A program made the translations under genes and the position numbers. Positions 48,111-60,249 of a DNA stretch of 64,000 nucleotides are shown one piece after another. The notes under the pieces were generated by a model. The model did no database searches. It was not told the DNA's origin and was given only the letters and a program-made list of their open reading frames with translations. The number at the start of each line of letters is the position of its first letter. Positions within the stretch are counted from its first letter, which is position 1. Source of the stretch: Hibiscus mutabilis (Eukaryota > Streptophyta > Magnoliopsida > Malvales > Malvaceae); contig CM033745.1 in assembly GCA_019671005.1 (NCBI GenBank), positions 41,957,834 to 42,021,833 of the forward strand. The letters are read 5' to 3'.

Positions 48111-48389
48111 AAGGGGATTAAATGGCACGTAGATAAGGTTGCATTTTTTCATGCTTTGTTTGCTCTTTTTATTTCCTTTTATTGCTTTATCATTTTCATC
48201 ATTTATTTATATTCGATACTAATTTATTTGTTTTGTTTTTTTGCATTTTTTGCATCTTCATAGAATTTTTAAGGCATTGATTCGCGGGTGGTTGTCAAAT
48301 TAGAAATCGTTCATACTGGATAGAAGGTTTTGTGATCAGATAGAAAATAGTGTAAATTCGAGGTTTATGTCTTAAAGATACACCGAAGA

Positions 48390-49340
48390 CAATAGGAGAG
48401 GGCTCATTCGAAGGCTTTCAATCAGACATAGCAGACGATACTCGCACCAGTGACGAACAAATTGAGATACAAGAGCTGAAGAAGCAAATGGCCGAGATTA
48501 TGAGTATGATGACCGATATGGCTAAAGAAAAAAGGCCTGTTGAACTAAAAGAAGAATTGATCAAGAATCAGGACGTGAATTTTGATGGTCAGAACTCTAC
48601 CCTTGAACGAGGCAGCTCCAGTAAATATCATAGTTTGAACCCACTTGTGATTCACGTCAACAAACCAGTAGGAGAAATATCTAAGTCGAGCTCCAGGGAA
48701 GTGGTGGTAGGTCTAGAAGAAACCGAGGAGTAAGTGATGTGAAAAAGCATGTTCTGATTCCTATGAGATACACCGAGTTACTCACAATACTAGTTGAAAG
48801 GAATTTCATTACCCCGGTCCAGTCTGTGCCGAAGGAATCTCCTTACCCGAAAGGTTACAACATTCGTGCCATATATAGTTACCACTTAGGAAGTTTGGAT
48901 CACACTACCGAGAATTATGGGGCTTTGAAGAAAAAAGTTCAAAACCTTATCAAGACATGAGTGTTGGGTTTCGAAGACGGGAGACCCCGATTCTATAATG
49001 AACCAACGATCATCCGAGATACAAAATTGAAAATAGGCCAATACCCAGGACAAGGTTTGAATCCCGATGTCTACTTCTCAACTGATGGTGAGAAGGAAAA
49101 AGTTAAAGGTTCTCATTTTGATATGATACCCATGTCGTATGAAGAATTGTATCCTTAGCTGTTGGAAGCCCAGTTGGTGAGTCCAGTCTTTTTGACACCT
49201 ATGCAACCCTCGTATCCCGATTGGTATGACGTTAATGCTCATTGCGAGTGTAATCCTAGAATTCAGGGACATACCATCAAGAATTGCATCGCCTTCAAAC
49301 GACGAGTTTAAGCTTTTTTGGAAAATGGAAAATGAGAATT
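48390..49340 (+). pseudogene. gag fragments of element C: N-terminus joined to two zinc-segment copies
   Basis: 48440-48733 reads DEQIEIQELKKQMAEIMSMMTDMAKEK, like the gag N-terminus of related elements. Directly after a stop come two copies of the segment that normally follows the capsid: 48745-48957 (RYTELLTILVERNFITPV..SLDHTTENYGALKKKVQNLI) and 49130-49320 (MSYEELYPQLLEAQLVSPV, with TAG in place of the Q codon, then HCECNPRIQGHTIKNCIAFKRRV). The capsid segment is missing between N-terminus and zinc segment. Zinc ligands are better kept in the second copy. A broken, internally deleted gag. Confidence 0.65.
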
Positions 49341-49365
49341 CAGAGCAAGGGGTCAACCTAGTATA

Positions 49366-50124
49366 GTGGGTCGCTTAGTGGAATTAGAATTTGAGGCTAA
49401 GGATGAAGTACTCCAGAAGAGGGGCATTCACTCGAATGAGACATTGAAGCAAACAAGCTTAGGAGAGAGAGATGTTTTGAGTGAGAAACTCAAGGTTTTG
49501 CAAGATGATTATTATAAGCTTTATTGGGTGTTCAAGGCTACTGGTTTGGGAGATAATCTTGACGAATGGAAGAATGGTGTCATTCACCTAAAGAATGACT
49601 CAGATTATTGGAAAAGGGGGAATAGGACAAGTGAGAATCAAGCTAAACAGTTGTCGCAAATGTTGAAAGAAGCCGAAAGCCGGTGCAACATTCTTAGGGA
49701 TGCGCTGCAAGATAGTCTAGCCACGAACGCGATTTTGAATACAAATATACAACAGTGCAAGGACAAATCCAATGTCTTTCAGTTGGAAAAATGCATCAGT
49801 TAAAGAGCAACCGGATGAGCTTAGAAGTTCTTTATGTACGTACAAAATTCATGTTGAAGCTATCAAGCACGTTGCATATAAAATTATTATACAGCTAACT
49901 TCTAAGTTATGAGAGGCTTGATGAGAAATACAAGAGAGGGAAAAAACGACATGAAAATTGCTATCACTCAAGCATATGAAGTGGCTCAGCAAGTGGCAGA
50001 CTTGGCCGATGCAGTGATGCCGTTAAGTCGGAATATTGATCTAACGTTGGATCTTGGAGGAAAACTGACTCATTTGTTGGAAAAAGTAAAAAAGTTAGGG
50101 TTTAAGGCTCATTACTATTTGTAA
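49366..50124 (+). pseudogene. ORF1 coiled-coil segment of element C
   Basis: 49366-49803 reads LVELEFEAKDEVLQKRG, SEKLKVLQDDYYKLYWVFKA and NQAKQLSQMLKEAESRCNIL, a heptad-rich coiled coil equivalent to 61544-61843 in D (SDLQNDYKKLRASARYVGLG). 49909-50124 continues with HGA-type helical text and ends DLGGKLTHLLEKVKKLGFKA. The DUF7745-type half expected in front of it is absent; zinc segments stand there instead. Confidence 0.7.
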
Positions 50125-50329
50125 AGTTTAGAAGAATAATATTTGATGTAAAAGAAACCTTTTAGCCTCAATGAAAGTTATTCTATGGGGATCACTTTTG
50201 GAGTCAATACCTTGTTGCATACATGTTTACATTTTAGCATTGCATTGCACTACACATTCTTTGCATATTTAACACGACGTTATAATTTAACAAACATTAC
50301 ATTACCTTTCGTGATCTAAAATTCTTGAG

Positions 50330-51380
50330 GTTCGATGGCAGTAACCCGAGACTTAGTTGAAGTTTATCATGGACAAAATTTTGGAAAAAGTTAAACAAGC
50401 TCAAAAATCAAGACTCGTGCAGTTGGAAGAAAGACTTGAGAAAATGATCAATATCAGAGGAGATGTTGACAATTCTATCAAATTGAACGCAAGAGAGCTC
50501 TGCCTAGTCCCTGATTTGAGCATTCTACATGATTTCAAGGTCCCTAACTTTGAAAAGTTTAATGGTACTAGTTGTCCCAAGGTGCATTTGACCATGTCCT
50601 GTAGAAAGAATGAGGGCTACTTAGAGGATTAAAAGGTGTTGATCCACTGCTTCCACGATAGTTTGGGAGGGCCTACAGCGGTGTGGTATAATCGATTGAG
50701 CAAAGACAAAATTAGATCATGGGTTGACTTAGCCAATACATTTTTGGAGCAATATAGGCATGCTATGAACCTAGCACCAAGTCGTCAGTTTTTTTCAGGG
50801 CAAGAAGATGAGAGCTTCAAGGAATATGCTTTGAGGTGGCGGAGTTTAGTAGCCCTGATACAACCTCCTATAACCGAAGAAGAAATGACTCTCATGTTTC
50901 ATAAAACTCTTCCCCTTTCTTTCTTTGATATAATGCTCGAGAAATCAAGGAGTAGATTTGAGGACTTTTTGACGGTCAGAGAAAGGATAGAACATGAGAT
51001 TCAGAAAGGAAAATTGGGTCCTAAGTTTAAGGACCAAATCAGTTAGGAAGTGGAAGAGGACAAAGAGATAAATGAGTGCTGCTTCTAAAGTGCTCATAAT
51101 CATAAGAGGAGAAGTCCAACCAATCCTTTCGAGCCACCGCAAAAAATCCCTCGAACAAGCGCAAATCTTGAGATATTCATAGTGCCCATTTCATATTTGT
51201 TTCTTCATTTGGTTGAAGGCCATTACATCACTCCTAGGTCAAGGAAGGTTACGCCTGACTTATCTGCCCATAACTTTGACCAAGATAGTGCTTGCAATTT
51301 CCACATAGGGGCATTCCACCAAGAAATGTAGGTCGTTAATGGAAGAAATTAAGAAGTTGGTTAGCAAGGGAATCCTTGCC
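50330..51380 (+). pseudogene. gag capsid and downstream zinc segment of element C
   Basis: 50357-50632: LEKVKQAQKSRLVQLEERLEKM, ARELCLVPDLSILHDFKVPNF, HLTMSCRKNEGYLED, stop. 50636-51046: GGPTAVWYNRLSKDKIRSW, SFKEYALRWRSLVALIQPPI, TVRERIEHEIQKGKLG. Then 51185-51330 reads ISYLFLHLVEGHYITPRSRK..NFHIGAFHQEM, a third, eroded zinc segment. Matches gag of B and D block by block. No protease, RT, RNase H or integrase follows, so C is non-autonomous in its present form. Confidence 0.8.
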
Positions 51381-53689
51381 CAGAGTTAATCCAGCAGTGG
51401 AAAATAGGGGAGATAAGGCAAGCTTACACTGCGTTGAAAAGGCCAGAATGACTTGAAGTCCCTATGCATGGGTTTCTCATCATTTCATGATAGTTTGTTG
51501 GTTTCCCCTTTTGAGAACAATGCATAGAACAAACCTTACGGCTTAAGCCCTAAAGAAGTTGAATATTTTGTAAAGACACATGTCTATTTATGAAAATCGC
51601 ATTTTCTTTATTCTTATTTAGAAAACATTTTTGCATTCTTTGATTCTTTAAACATTTCATTCATTGTTATGGGGTAGTTTTTGTTCTCCCATACACATAT
51701 ACACTTATTTTTTGAAAAGGACATGCATATGTATATATCATTTTATCAAGACCTTGAATTTCAATTGCAAGAGTATCTTTGATTCAAATATCAATTTCAA
51801 GTTGCTTATGTTTAGAAAGAATTGAATGTTGTGAGGATGTTACAAATCCGAGCCTCTAATGATCCATTTAGGCCAATGAGGGAACAAAACAAGTGTTCAG
51901 GTAATGGGCAGATCCCATTTAGTGAATTCCCTCTTGGGTATTTGTCATTTAAGATCCTTGAGTCGAGTGTTGACCCTAAACTTCTATTCCCTAAATACTT
52001 TCACTAGATGTCTATGAATGGGATGACGAATGGTATTCTTTCGCTTTCCAATAATGAAGAAATGAGACCACATACATTGGATACAAAGGCCAGAGAAACA
52101 CTAAAAGAAAGCGATAGAAGACAAGTTTATCCTCGAAAGGTCGACTGAATAAATTGAGAAAATTGCCACCCTGAAAGTTGAAGCAATCAAAAGTGAAAGT
52201 GCTAAATTGAACAGTGCAATAAAAAGAAAGCAAAAGAGATATGAGGAATCTACCATTTAACCAAAAGAGCCACGGAGAACTGATAAATTTTGAGCAGAGA
52301 CACACATCAATACTATTCAAAATACAATATAGTCCATAGATACACATTATAGAAGAAGGAAATGAACTCTAGGGTGAAAACCCAAAAATGGGCAGTCTAG
52401 AGCGATCCAAAGAGTAAAAGATAAGAGAATATTTCATATGAGCATATCCATGTCACACAATTACATAAATGCGATTTTGCTTAACCGTGACCCATGACCT
52501 ACATTACAAGCTTACAAAGACCATTCTAATCATATGTGGATATCTAAGTTGGATGAGTCTGTCTTCAGATTATATTATGCCTATAACGGTTAACCTTTCT
52601 TCAATGAACGTCAAACTTCAAGTGCCTGATCGACACCAAAATAAGGGAAGGACGCGTGATGAGTTAGTGAGATTAAAAGAGCCACCTTAAATGGGTTAGA
52701 ATTTAGGTATGGGAATTGTTCCCCCTCAGAAGTCTAATAAATTGAAAGAGACTACACATATGCACATATCTCCGCAAACAGTTAACATATTCTAAACATA
52801 TGCTTCTTTCAGGTTGATCTTTGTCAATTTGAAGCAAATGTACTATTGCATTTGATATTTCAGGGCCGAACATTAGTTTCCAAAAATCATTGGCCTTTAT
52901 TTTGATTTTGATTTTTTCCAAACATTAGTTTTAAAAAGTGTTTGGCATTTTCTCCAAACATCAGCTTTCAAAAATGTTTGGCATTTTTTCTCCAAATTTT
53001 GATTTTTAAGATGTTTATAGTTTTTTCCAAACATTAGTTTTCAAAATGTTTGGCATACTCTCCAACTTTTATTTTCAAAATGGCTACCATCTTTTCAAAA
53101 AAAAGTGTTGATATCAAGATAAACAAAGGTAATTGCATTTTTTGCATTATTGTAAAAATGAGATTTAAAGCATAGGGACATATAATTTGTTCCTCCCAAG
53201 ATGCTTCGATTAAAGTCAGCAAAGAAGATTGAACCTAAGGATGAGTTTAGGGAATTAAGGCTTTTCGCTCATCTTAATTTCGAGAATAGATGAAGACTCT
53301 GCATATTGGGTCAAAAACAACAAAATAGTCAAGCCCTAAGATTAAATGAGGGAAGACTGATGATAAGAGTTCCCGTATAAGAACAATATATGGACCAGAA
53401 GAAGATTGGTTGCAAAGAAAGGTGGTAACCTTGGAAGATGATAATGATACTTGCATGAAAGATTTGAAAGCATGTTGCTAAATCAGATTTTAGACGAATG
53501 TCCAATTGACAAAATGAAGATTTAAGAGCATACAACAAAGAAAACAAATATGGGAATGACCTTTCAGGGGACGGAAGCTTATATGAAGATCTTCTAGTCC
53601 TCACATGCATTACATGTAGTTAGACATTCCTATGTTAGGATCATGCTAACTCAAAAGAATTTTGCTTATTTTAAACAGGTATTCGAAGA
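51381..53689 (+). other. Non-coding 3' region of element C
   Basis: No family recognised. It includes a short tandem series at 52850-53060 (CCAAACATTAGTTTTCAAAA..TGTTTGGCATTTT, four to five units of about 45 bp). The open stretch at 52469-52690 has no recognisable domain. Confidence 0.5.
52850..53060. repeat. Short tandem repeat, about 45-bp units
   Basis: CCAAACATTAG(T/C)TTTCAAAA followed by TGTTTGGCATTTT(C)T recurs four to five times with point changes. Confidence 0.7.
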
Positions 53690-54400
53690 CTTTGATCTGT
53701 GGCATCATGTTGAAGAGGTAGATCCTATTAAAGATTTGTATTTGGTAGCCTTTTGGCATGAATCCATTTCTTAAGTCCTCTAGGCCATCAGTAAGTCTTT
53801 TCGGGTATGATGATAAGTCCTTCGAGTCATCAGTAAGTCCTTCGGGCATGATGTTTAGCCTTCTTTTGGTGTCAAAACAGGTAGAAACTAGGGCATCATT
53901 TTAAAGGATGTTGGTAGCTTTTTTAGCGTGAATCCATTTCATAAGTCCTTCGGGCCATCGGTAAATCCTTTGGGCATAATGTTAAGTCCTTCAGACCAAC
54001 AGTAAGTCCTTCGGGCATGATGCTAAGCCTTCTTTTAATGTTAATACATGTAAAATATGGGGCATCATTTTAAGGGATGTTGGTAGTTTTTTTGGCGTAA
54101 ATCATTTCTTAAGTCTTTTGGGCTATTGGTAAGTCCTTCGGGTGTGATGTTAAGTCCTTCGGGTGTGATGTTAAGTCCTTCGGGCACGATGATAAGTCCT
54201 TCGAGCCATCAGTAAGTCCTTTAGGCATGATGTTAAGCCTTCTTTTGATGTCAATACATGTAGAAACTGGGGTATCATTTTAAGGGATGTTGGTAGCCTT
54301 TTCAGCGTGAATCTATTTCTTGTCCTTTGGGCCATTAGTAAGTCCTTCAAGCATGGTGTTAAGCCTTCTTTTGATGCTGAGATGAGTAGAAATCGGGACA
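53690..54400. repeat. Tandem array of about 170 bp units next to LTR F
   Basis: Four units marked by GCGTGAATCCATTTCTTAAG (AATC phrase near 53761, 53931, 54099 and 54309), GGGCATCATTTTAAGGGATG and a nested AAGTCCTTCGGGCATGATG sub-repeat of about 30 bp. By position and style it corresponds to the 3' arrays of A and B and probably belongs to element C. Confidence 0.85.
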
Positions 54401-54401
54401 T

Positions 54402-55872
54402 TGCTGAGTGTGTAAAAGTACTACTTTTCTTGCCCTTTTTACTCATACTATTTATAGACTTAGGCTCATTTTAGTTGCATTGATAGGAATTCATGCATAG
54501 TTTCCTTGGTTAATGAGCTTGGTATTACATATTGTTGGTTTTTCGTTGAAAAGTCGCTGCTGGTGTACCTATTTCGTACAGGTTAAGATTGTCGTGGCAA
54601 TTAAGAAGAATATTAAAGGGCTTGCCATGGCAAGTGAAGCTGATTTTTAAAGGACATGTCGAACTTGATTGCCAAAGATGCTGGATAAGTCTGCCCCAAT
54701 TTCTGGATAAGTTCGAAAAGTAAGGGATAACTCCCCAAAATCTAGATTTACAAGCAGAATTTTATAAAGATAAAGACTCAGATTTGTGATGAGTCCTTGG
54801 AGATAAAGATGGAAAACATTAGTTATCTTTATCAAGTCTAATCTTATCCTCAACAACAAGCATAATCTGCAGAATTAATAGAGTTTGATCGGATAAGAAT
54901 TCTAACTCCAAGGAATTCCAACAAGAATCAACTCCTCCTATCAGCAAGCAACCAATCAGATCATCTCTTTAAATAGAGATCCAACCTGTGACAAAGAGGA
55001 GGAGAGAGCCGATAGGGAGAGAGAGCAGATCGCACGCACCTTCTTCTTTTTCTTTATTCTTATACGATCCATGGTTGGGATTTTTTTTCTTTTTATAGCT
55101 TTCGAATCCAACCATGAATTGATGTAAATTGGCTGAGATTATTTTGGGTTTGTTTTTTATAAATGATTAGATTGTTTAGGTTCTTGATTGCAATTGAAAT
55201 CAAAGTTTGTTCATTCTTGGTTCTTTAATTTTCTATCTTGAGAGAATCAGGAGAGGATCTTGAGTGTTATCCATTTATCTAGACTCGGGAGAGTTAGATT
55301 CAAGAAACGAATGAGCATGATCTTCATTTGAATGATCATTGGTGAAGATTAATCCATCTTAGGAATAAGGATTGGATTTCAACGGCAAAAAGGAGCGTAG
55401 ATCGGTTGTTGATCACCCAAGGTTCATGCAGCGATGTATCACCAAGGCATGCTTAAACAACTAGTTCTTCTATTAGGGATAACAAGAAGACATTGAAGAA
55501 TGCTTTGCCGAGCTTTGAATGAAGGAACCAGTTGCTACGACAATCAAACCAGTCTAGTTGCTGCAGCATATTCAATTGCCACGACAATCAAGTTGCCTAA
55601 ATAATCAATTGCCCATACAATCTATTCGGACATCATACCACTACTCACGATAATCTGGCCAACTCTCTTTAATCGATTACTTTTTCCTTTCTTCCTATTT
55701 TCTTAGTTTATTATACATATTATTCATCACCATCAATCTATTTCTTTTACAACGCAGTAACTTAAACAAAGTGGCCCAAACCAATTCTTGAGGAGACGAT
55801 ACTCGATACTTATCATTTATTACTTGCGACGTGTTCACTTGCACCATTTGCGTAGCACTCAAACACGTAACA
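54402..55872 (+). mobile_element. 5' LTR of Athila-like element F
   Basis: TGCTGAGTGTG at the start to GTAACA at 55872, length 1471 bp. Related to the E LTR on the opposite strand (AGTACTACTTTT, TTTTTACTCATACTAT, TAGACTTAGGCTCATTTTAG). It holds dyads at 54588-54601, 54621-54634, 55531-55544 and 55575-55588. It abuts the tandem array of C, suggesting insertion there. Confidence 0.85.
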
Positions 55873-55878
55873 AGTTTT

Positions 55879-55896
55879 TGGCGCCACTGTCGGGGA
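55879..55896 (+). promoter_or_regulatory. Primer-binding site, tRNA-Asp type (F)
   Basis: TGGCGCCACTGTCGGGGA, six bases after the LTR end, is the Athila-type site with two or three differences from the E site. Confidence 0.85.
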
Positions 55897-56139
55897 TTGA
55901 CAATTAGTGTTAGTTGTTTTTGTTATTACATTTTTCTTATTATTTTTTTACTAACTTTTCTTTTTGTTTATTTTATAAAAAAAATAGGTGTGCTACAAAG
56001 TTAAGGGACATCAACATGTGGGAAAATAAAAGTTGATCTATTCGAGAGTTGATGTGAGAAGATAGGAATCAATCCACTCAAGATTTTCTTACACTCATCG
56101 ATGATTACCTATACCAACCGAGAAAAGCCCAAATAATAC

Positions 56140-57345
56140 ATATCGTGGAAAACTCTTGCACTTGTTGTGGAGAACATCATGTGTTTGAAGATTGTCCTCA
56201 AAATCCCGGTGCATATGGCTACATGGAGGATCATAGTTCGAACCATCAGCAAAATCCTTCATGGTATGAACAAAAAGCTCAATTTTTTTTACCATGATAG
56301 TTTTTCTGGGGCAACAGACATGCCTCAGCGATATAGTCCTTTTTCAGCAGCCAAGTTCCGCAGCAACATATATGCCATGGCAATATAGTCCTTTTCAAGA
56401 GCATTCCAATTCCTTTGAGGAAATGTTACCAGCTTTCTTGGCTAGAGTTAACAAATCAATTGAGGAGATCCGTGAGCTATCAAAGTCCATGAATGCGAGT
56501 AATTCTAGGATAGATGCACTCTTGAGGTATTCAGAAGATCAATTGAGGAGACTCACATATGTTATGGATAACATGCCCCAACAAATAAGTCCTAGGGATA
56601 CTAAAGTCACAAGGCAAGAAGACAAGGAGCAATGCGAAGAGAGCTCCCCAATGCGTGGGGAACAACTAGAACCTCTAGGTCAAGAGCATGTTGATGAGAA
56701 AGACTACCCAACACTGGATCAGCCTAAACAAAGAATTGCCAGGGCAATTGAGGAGCCTGAGGAGAGTAATGCCGCGACAACAATCAGTGAGGCTAAAAAG
56801 GGTAATGCTATAGAAAATTTTGAGGAATTAGATACCCAGAATGTTACAACGATGATGCTAAAGTATAAATCTGTGGATTGCTCTTATCCACCATTGCCAC
56901 AAAAATTGCATGACCACATGCAGGACCAACACGATGGCAATACTGTGTTAATGGAATATGAGCAGGTGATGACTGACCCTTTTGACTTCTTTAAAAACTC
57001 ACCTCCTCCATTGCAGGTATTTCTAGAAGAACCAACATTGGTAGATTTAAAGCCATCGAAATCTCTACTAATGGAGATATTTGAGAGGCCTAAAGAAAAT
57101 GGTGGTTGGATTTATAAGGCTTCTCAGAAAATTGGTTATTCCCTTGACTTACAACGAATTTTGGCAGAAGATTGCCATGGTAATTGGCTGGCGCAACAAT
57201 TGCCTCGATAACGAAAGCTACATCCAACCATGATGAATGAGGTAATTAAATGGTTGGGTGTTGATATAACTTTTCCTATTAATATATTCATACCTTCAGG
57301 AACAGTAGCAAGGTGGATGGTATACATGAACTACAAGGGAACATG
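56140..57345 (+). pseudogene. gag-derived ORF of Athila-like element F, lacking the N-terminus
   Basis: It begins with a zinc knuckle CX2CX3HX4C (CTCCGEHHVFEDC, about 56158-56196), then after a frame break a 305-codon open stretch (56294-57211): MLPAFLARVNKSIEEIRELSK, DNMPQQISPRDTKVTRQEDK, an acidic linker, KYKSVDCSYPPLPQKLHDH, and YKASQKIGYSLDLQRILAED. After the stop, RKLHPTMMNEVIKWLGV..ITFPIN resembles the first residues of an Athila reverse transcriptase. The gag N-terminus (LRNDITSF..), the protease and nearly all of pol are absent. This looks like a non-autonomous deletion derivative. The long open frame could be chance survival. Confidence 0.65.
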
Positions 57346-57574
57346 AAAAAAGGCACCTCCACCATGGTAACGCAAAAGGGAGTAGCTGCAAGCACATTGG
57401 CCCAGCTTTTTTTGGGCAACATTATCACCCGATGGAGGGTACAGATAGACTACAAGAAGTATCGAAAATGGCCATCATCAAGCTTTCTTTAAGGCAACCC
57501 TATTCCCTTCAAATTTTCTTTTCTTTTATGTTTATTTGGGTTTTAGTTGTTCTGTTTTCCATTTAAATTAGATC
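57346..57574 (+). other. 3' remainder of element F
   Basis: Contains two similar phrases (GTAGCAAGGTGGATGGTATACATGAACTACAAGG at 57306 and the later GGTACAGATAGACTACAAGAAG), a small degenerate duplication. No 3' LTR of F was found before the next LTR begins. Confidence 0.4.
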
Positions 57575-59368
57575 AGGGTGTTGAAAGAAGCCCAGACTAT
57601 TAGACTTAGGCACCCATTTTAATCCGGACTTTTAAATCCATATTACAAACCCAAATATTAACCAGACCCAATCTAATATACAACCTAATATCCACTACAA
57701 AAAAATATGCCCACAGACCCAAATATAACCAGCCCATTAACCCATACCCAGCCCAATACCATATTTGACCCATTACCAAGAAAACCCTAATATTCTAAAC
57801 TACCCTTAACCCTAACCGCCGCCGCCGCCACTACCCTAATCCATATCTACCGCCGCCACCGCCGCTGAGCCAAGTCACACCGCCCAACTGCCTGACACCA
57901 CCGACCTTGTCTTCATCACCATCATACGTGGCTGGATAAGAACAAATCTTCACTCCTTCATCTGTAGAAAAGAAAAAGGGGAAGAAGATGATTATCTAAA
58001 ACATCATCACCAGGCTAAATCAACCATAGATGTAGTTTACCTTTTGTTTTTCTTTTATGTAAAAATCCCGATATAAAAACCACTGAATCGAGGTAAAATG
58101 GGCCTTTTTTTGGAGATCGGTAATAAAAAATCAAGAGTTCTCTAGTTCATTTCCCATTTGAACACAAAAGCAATAAAAAATGAGATTAGAAGGGAAAACA
58201 AATTTAAAAAAATAGAAAAAAGAGAGGTAAAAAATATATATTAAAACTCTTCAATTTTTGTTAGATCTACTTACCTAGATAAGATTTAGAAAAAACCAAT
58301 ATTAAATCCATATCTAGGAGTCAAAACCGTACCATAATGACCACTTGCATGCATTCCGGCGACTGTGGACGACGGCAGCCGACGCTAGCGAGCGACGGCC
58401 CTAGGCGGCACGCGGCAGTGGCTTGGCCGGCCATCCTGGCTTCGGTAGAGAGACTTGAGAGAGCTCTGAAAGTTTTTTTAATATTATCCGTTGAAAATGA
58501 GCTTTTTTGTGAAAAGGGGTATTTAATGGCCCATCAAAGCGACGTCATTCTGGTCAGCAACCCGCACAGCTAACCCAACCCGGTGGGAGGATCCGCGTGT
58601 CTTAAATGGGGAAATTACGATCTTTGTCCCTTAGTTGTTGCATCCTTACTTTTTTGCACTTTATTTCTTGTTTTATTCAATTTTAGTCATTATTTTTTAT
58701 TAATTTTGCACCTTAATCTCTAATTTGTTTCATTTCAGTCACTGTTTTTAGTTTTATTATTATATTTATTATTATTATTATTACTATTATTATTATTTAT
58801 ACAATAATGTGTTATATATATACTTGTATGGCATTCATTTTTGTCGAATTTTATAAATTTAAATGATTTTTTATTAGGGATTATCGTGAAAAACGTACCC
58901 TAGGCGTAGGGGTTCCGCTTTCTGTTAATTTCTATTACGAAATATTATTTTTAATTATAATATTAAATCATAAATTTCAAAATAATTTTCCTTTGTTCGA
59001 TACTTTAACAGGAATTATGCCCTGGGCGTTAAGGTGTAAACTTCCTTTATATAAATAAATATTCTTTCAAATATTTTAAGGGATCACAATTTTAAATTAA
59101 AATTCGAATTCTTAATTTCTGTCATTAAAACACTAGGTAATCGACTAGGTACCAATTTTTTTAGCGTTGTAAGGGTGCTCACCCTTCCCCACACGTAACC
59201 GACTCCCGAACCTATTTTTCTGGTTTTACAGACCCAAAACTCGTTGTTTTAATAAAAATGACAAAAATAAGTTTTATTAAAATAATCGGGTTTTCAGGTG
59301 ATCCAATCTCACCTAAATAAAATAAATAAATTTAAAAAGATTGGTGGTGACTCCCCGTTGTTATAGCT
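57575..59368 (+). mobile_element. 5' LTR of Tat/Ogre-like element D (left edge uncertain)
   Basis: Ends at the primer-binding site and carries the conserved block at 59163-59213 (GGGTGCTCACCCTTCCCCACAC, GTAACCGACTCCCGAACC). A GC-rich CCG repeat lies at 57820-57868, and a TTATTA microsatellite at 58755-58800. The left edge is an estimate; a TG start near 57588 is possible. Confidence 0.6.
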
Positions 59369-59386
59369 TGGCGACTCCGCTGGGGA
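59369..59386 (+). promoter_or_regulatory. Primer-binding site, tRNA-Arg type (D)
   Basis: TGGCGACTCCGCTGGGGA, identical to the site of A. A partial extra copy (TGGTGACTCCCCGTTG) lies 25 bp upstream. Confidence 0.85.
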
Positions 59387-60240
59387 TTCTTTTTTTTAGA
59401 GTCAAGCCATGAGTCGGTTACCTTTTGTCTTAATGAGTAGAAAATATTAATTCAGTTTAATTTAATTTCGTGATCCATTCTTTCTTCTTTTTTCTTTCTG
59501 AATTTTTTTCACAATTTTTTTTATAAAATATGTCTTCTAAGTTTTCATATCATGAGATTTGAACTCGAGCTCCGTCCCTTTTAAGTGGGAGCGAGAAACT
59601 ACGCCTTCGTAAGGTACCCCCTCCGTGCAGACCTAGGGATATGCGTCCCCCTGAGTTGTGCTTACTAGCCTTAGCATGATAGTGAGTACCACTCGGGTAC
59701 CTTTGTTAGAACCCAGCCACATTTAATGAACCGTAGAAACCCACCCTATCTAGAGTCATGCCGAACCTCTACCTATTTAGGGAGTCACCCGATAGGTGCA
59801 TTATAGAGAGAGATGAGGGGTTTTAATGTCTTTTAATTATATTTTTTAACTTCAATTTTATTTTTTTATTTATTTCCTTTGCGCAGTACAGTATGCTAGA
59901 TACCATGCCTATATTTATGCAAGAAACATACGGGTAGATATCATGATGGGGAAGGATTTTGTTTTTCTAAAAGCATGTGGGGTAGAAAAGCATGTTCTAG
60001 GATTATTTTAATTTAGCTTTTGTCTATTATTTCGATATTATTCATTTATTTTGAGACTAACATGTTTCCTTTGTCTTTGTTTTCCCGTTCTTGCATTGCA
60101 TTTTTTTATTCTATTTAATTGAAAGGTGTTGAGGCAAGTTTAGCCGTTATAAAGGATTAGCTATAGAGAACCAATTTCTTGATAAGGTGGAAGGAAACCT
60201 AGGCGTACGGAGGTGGTCAGAAGAAACTCAACACCAAAAA
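59387..60240 (+). other. Leader of element D
   Basis: Untranslated leader. 59575-59800 is the diverged counterpart of the conserved leader block of A and C (AAGTGGGAGCGAGAAACTACG, GGTACC, CGGGTACCTTTGTTAGAACC). Confidence 0.6.
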
Positions 60241-60249
60241 GGGGACAAT

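Noticed and set aside
53690..54400. Regular repeats that might suggest a CRISPR-like array
   Set aside because: Units are about 170 bp, diverged, nested and without unique spacers, in a plant retroelement 3' region.
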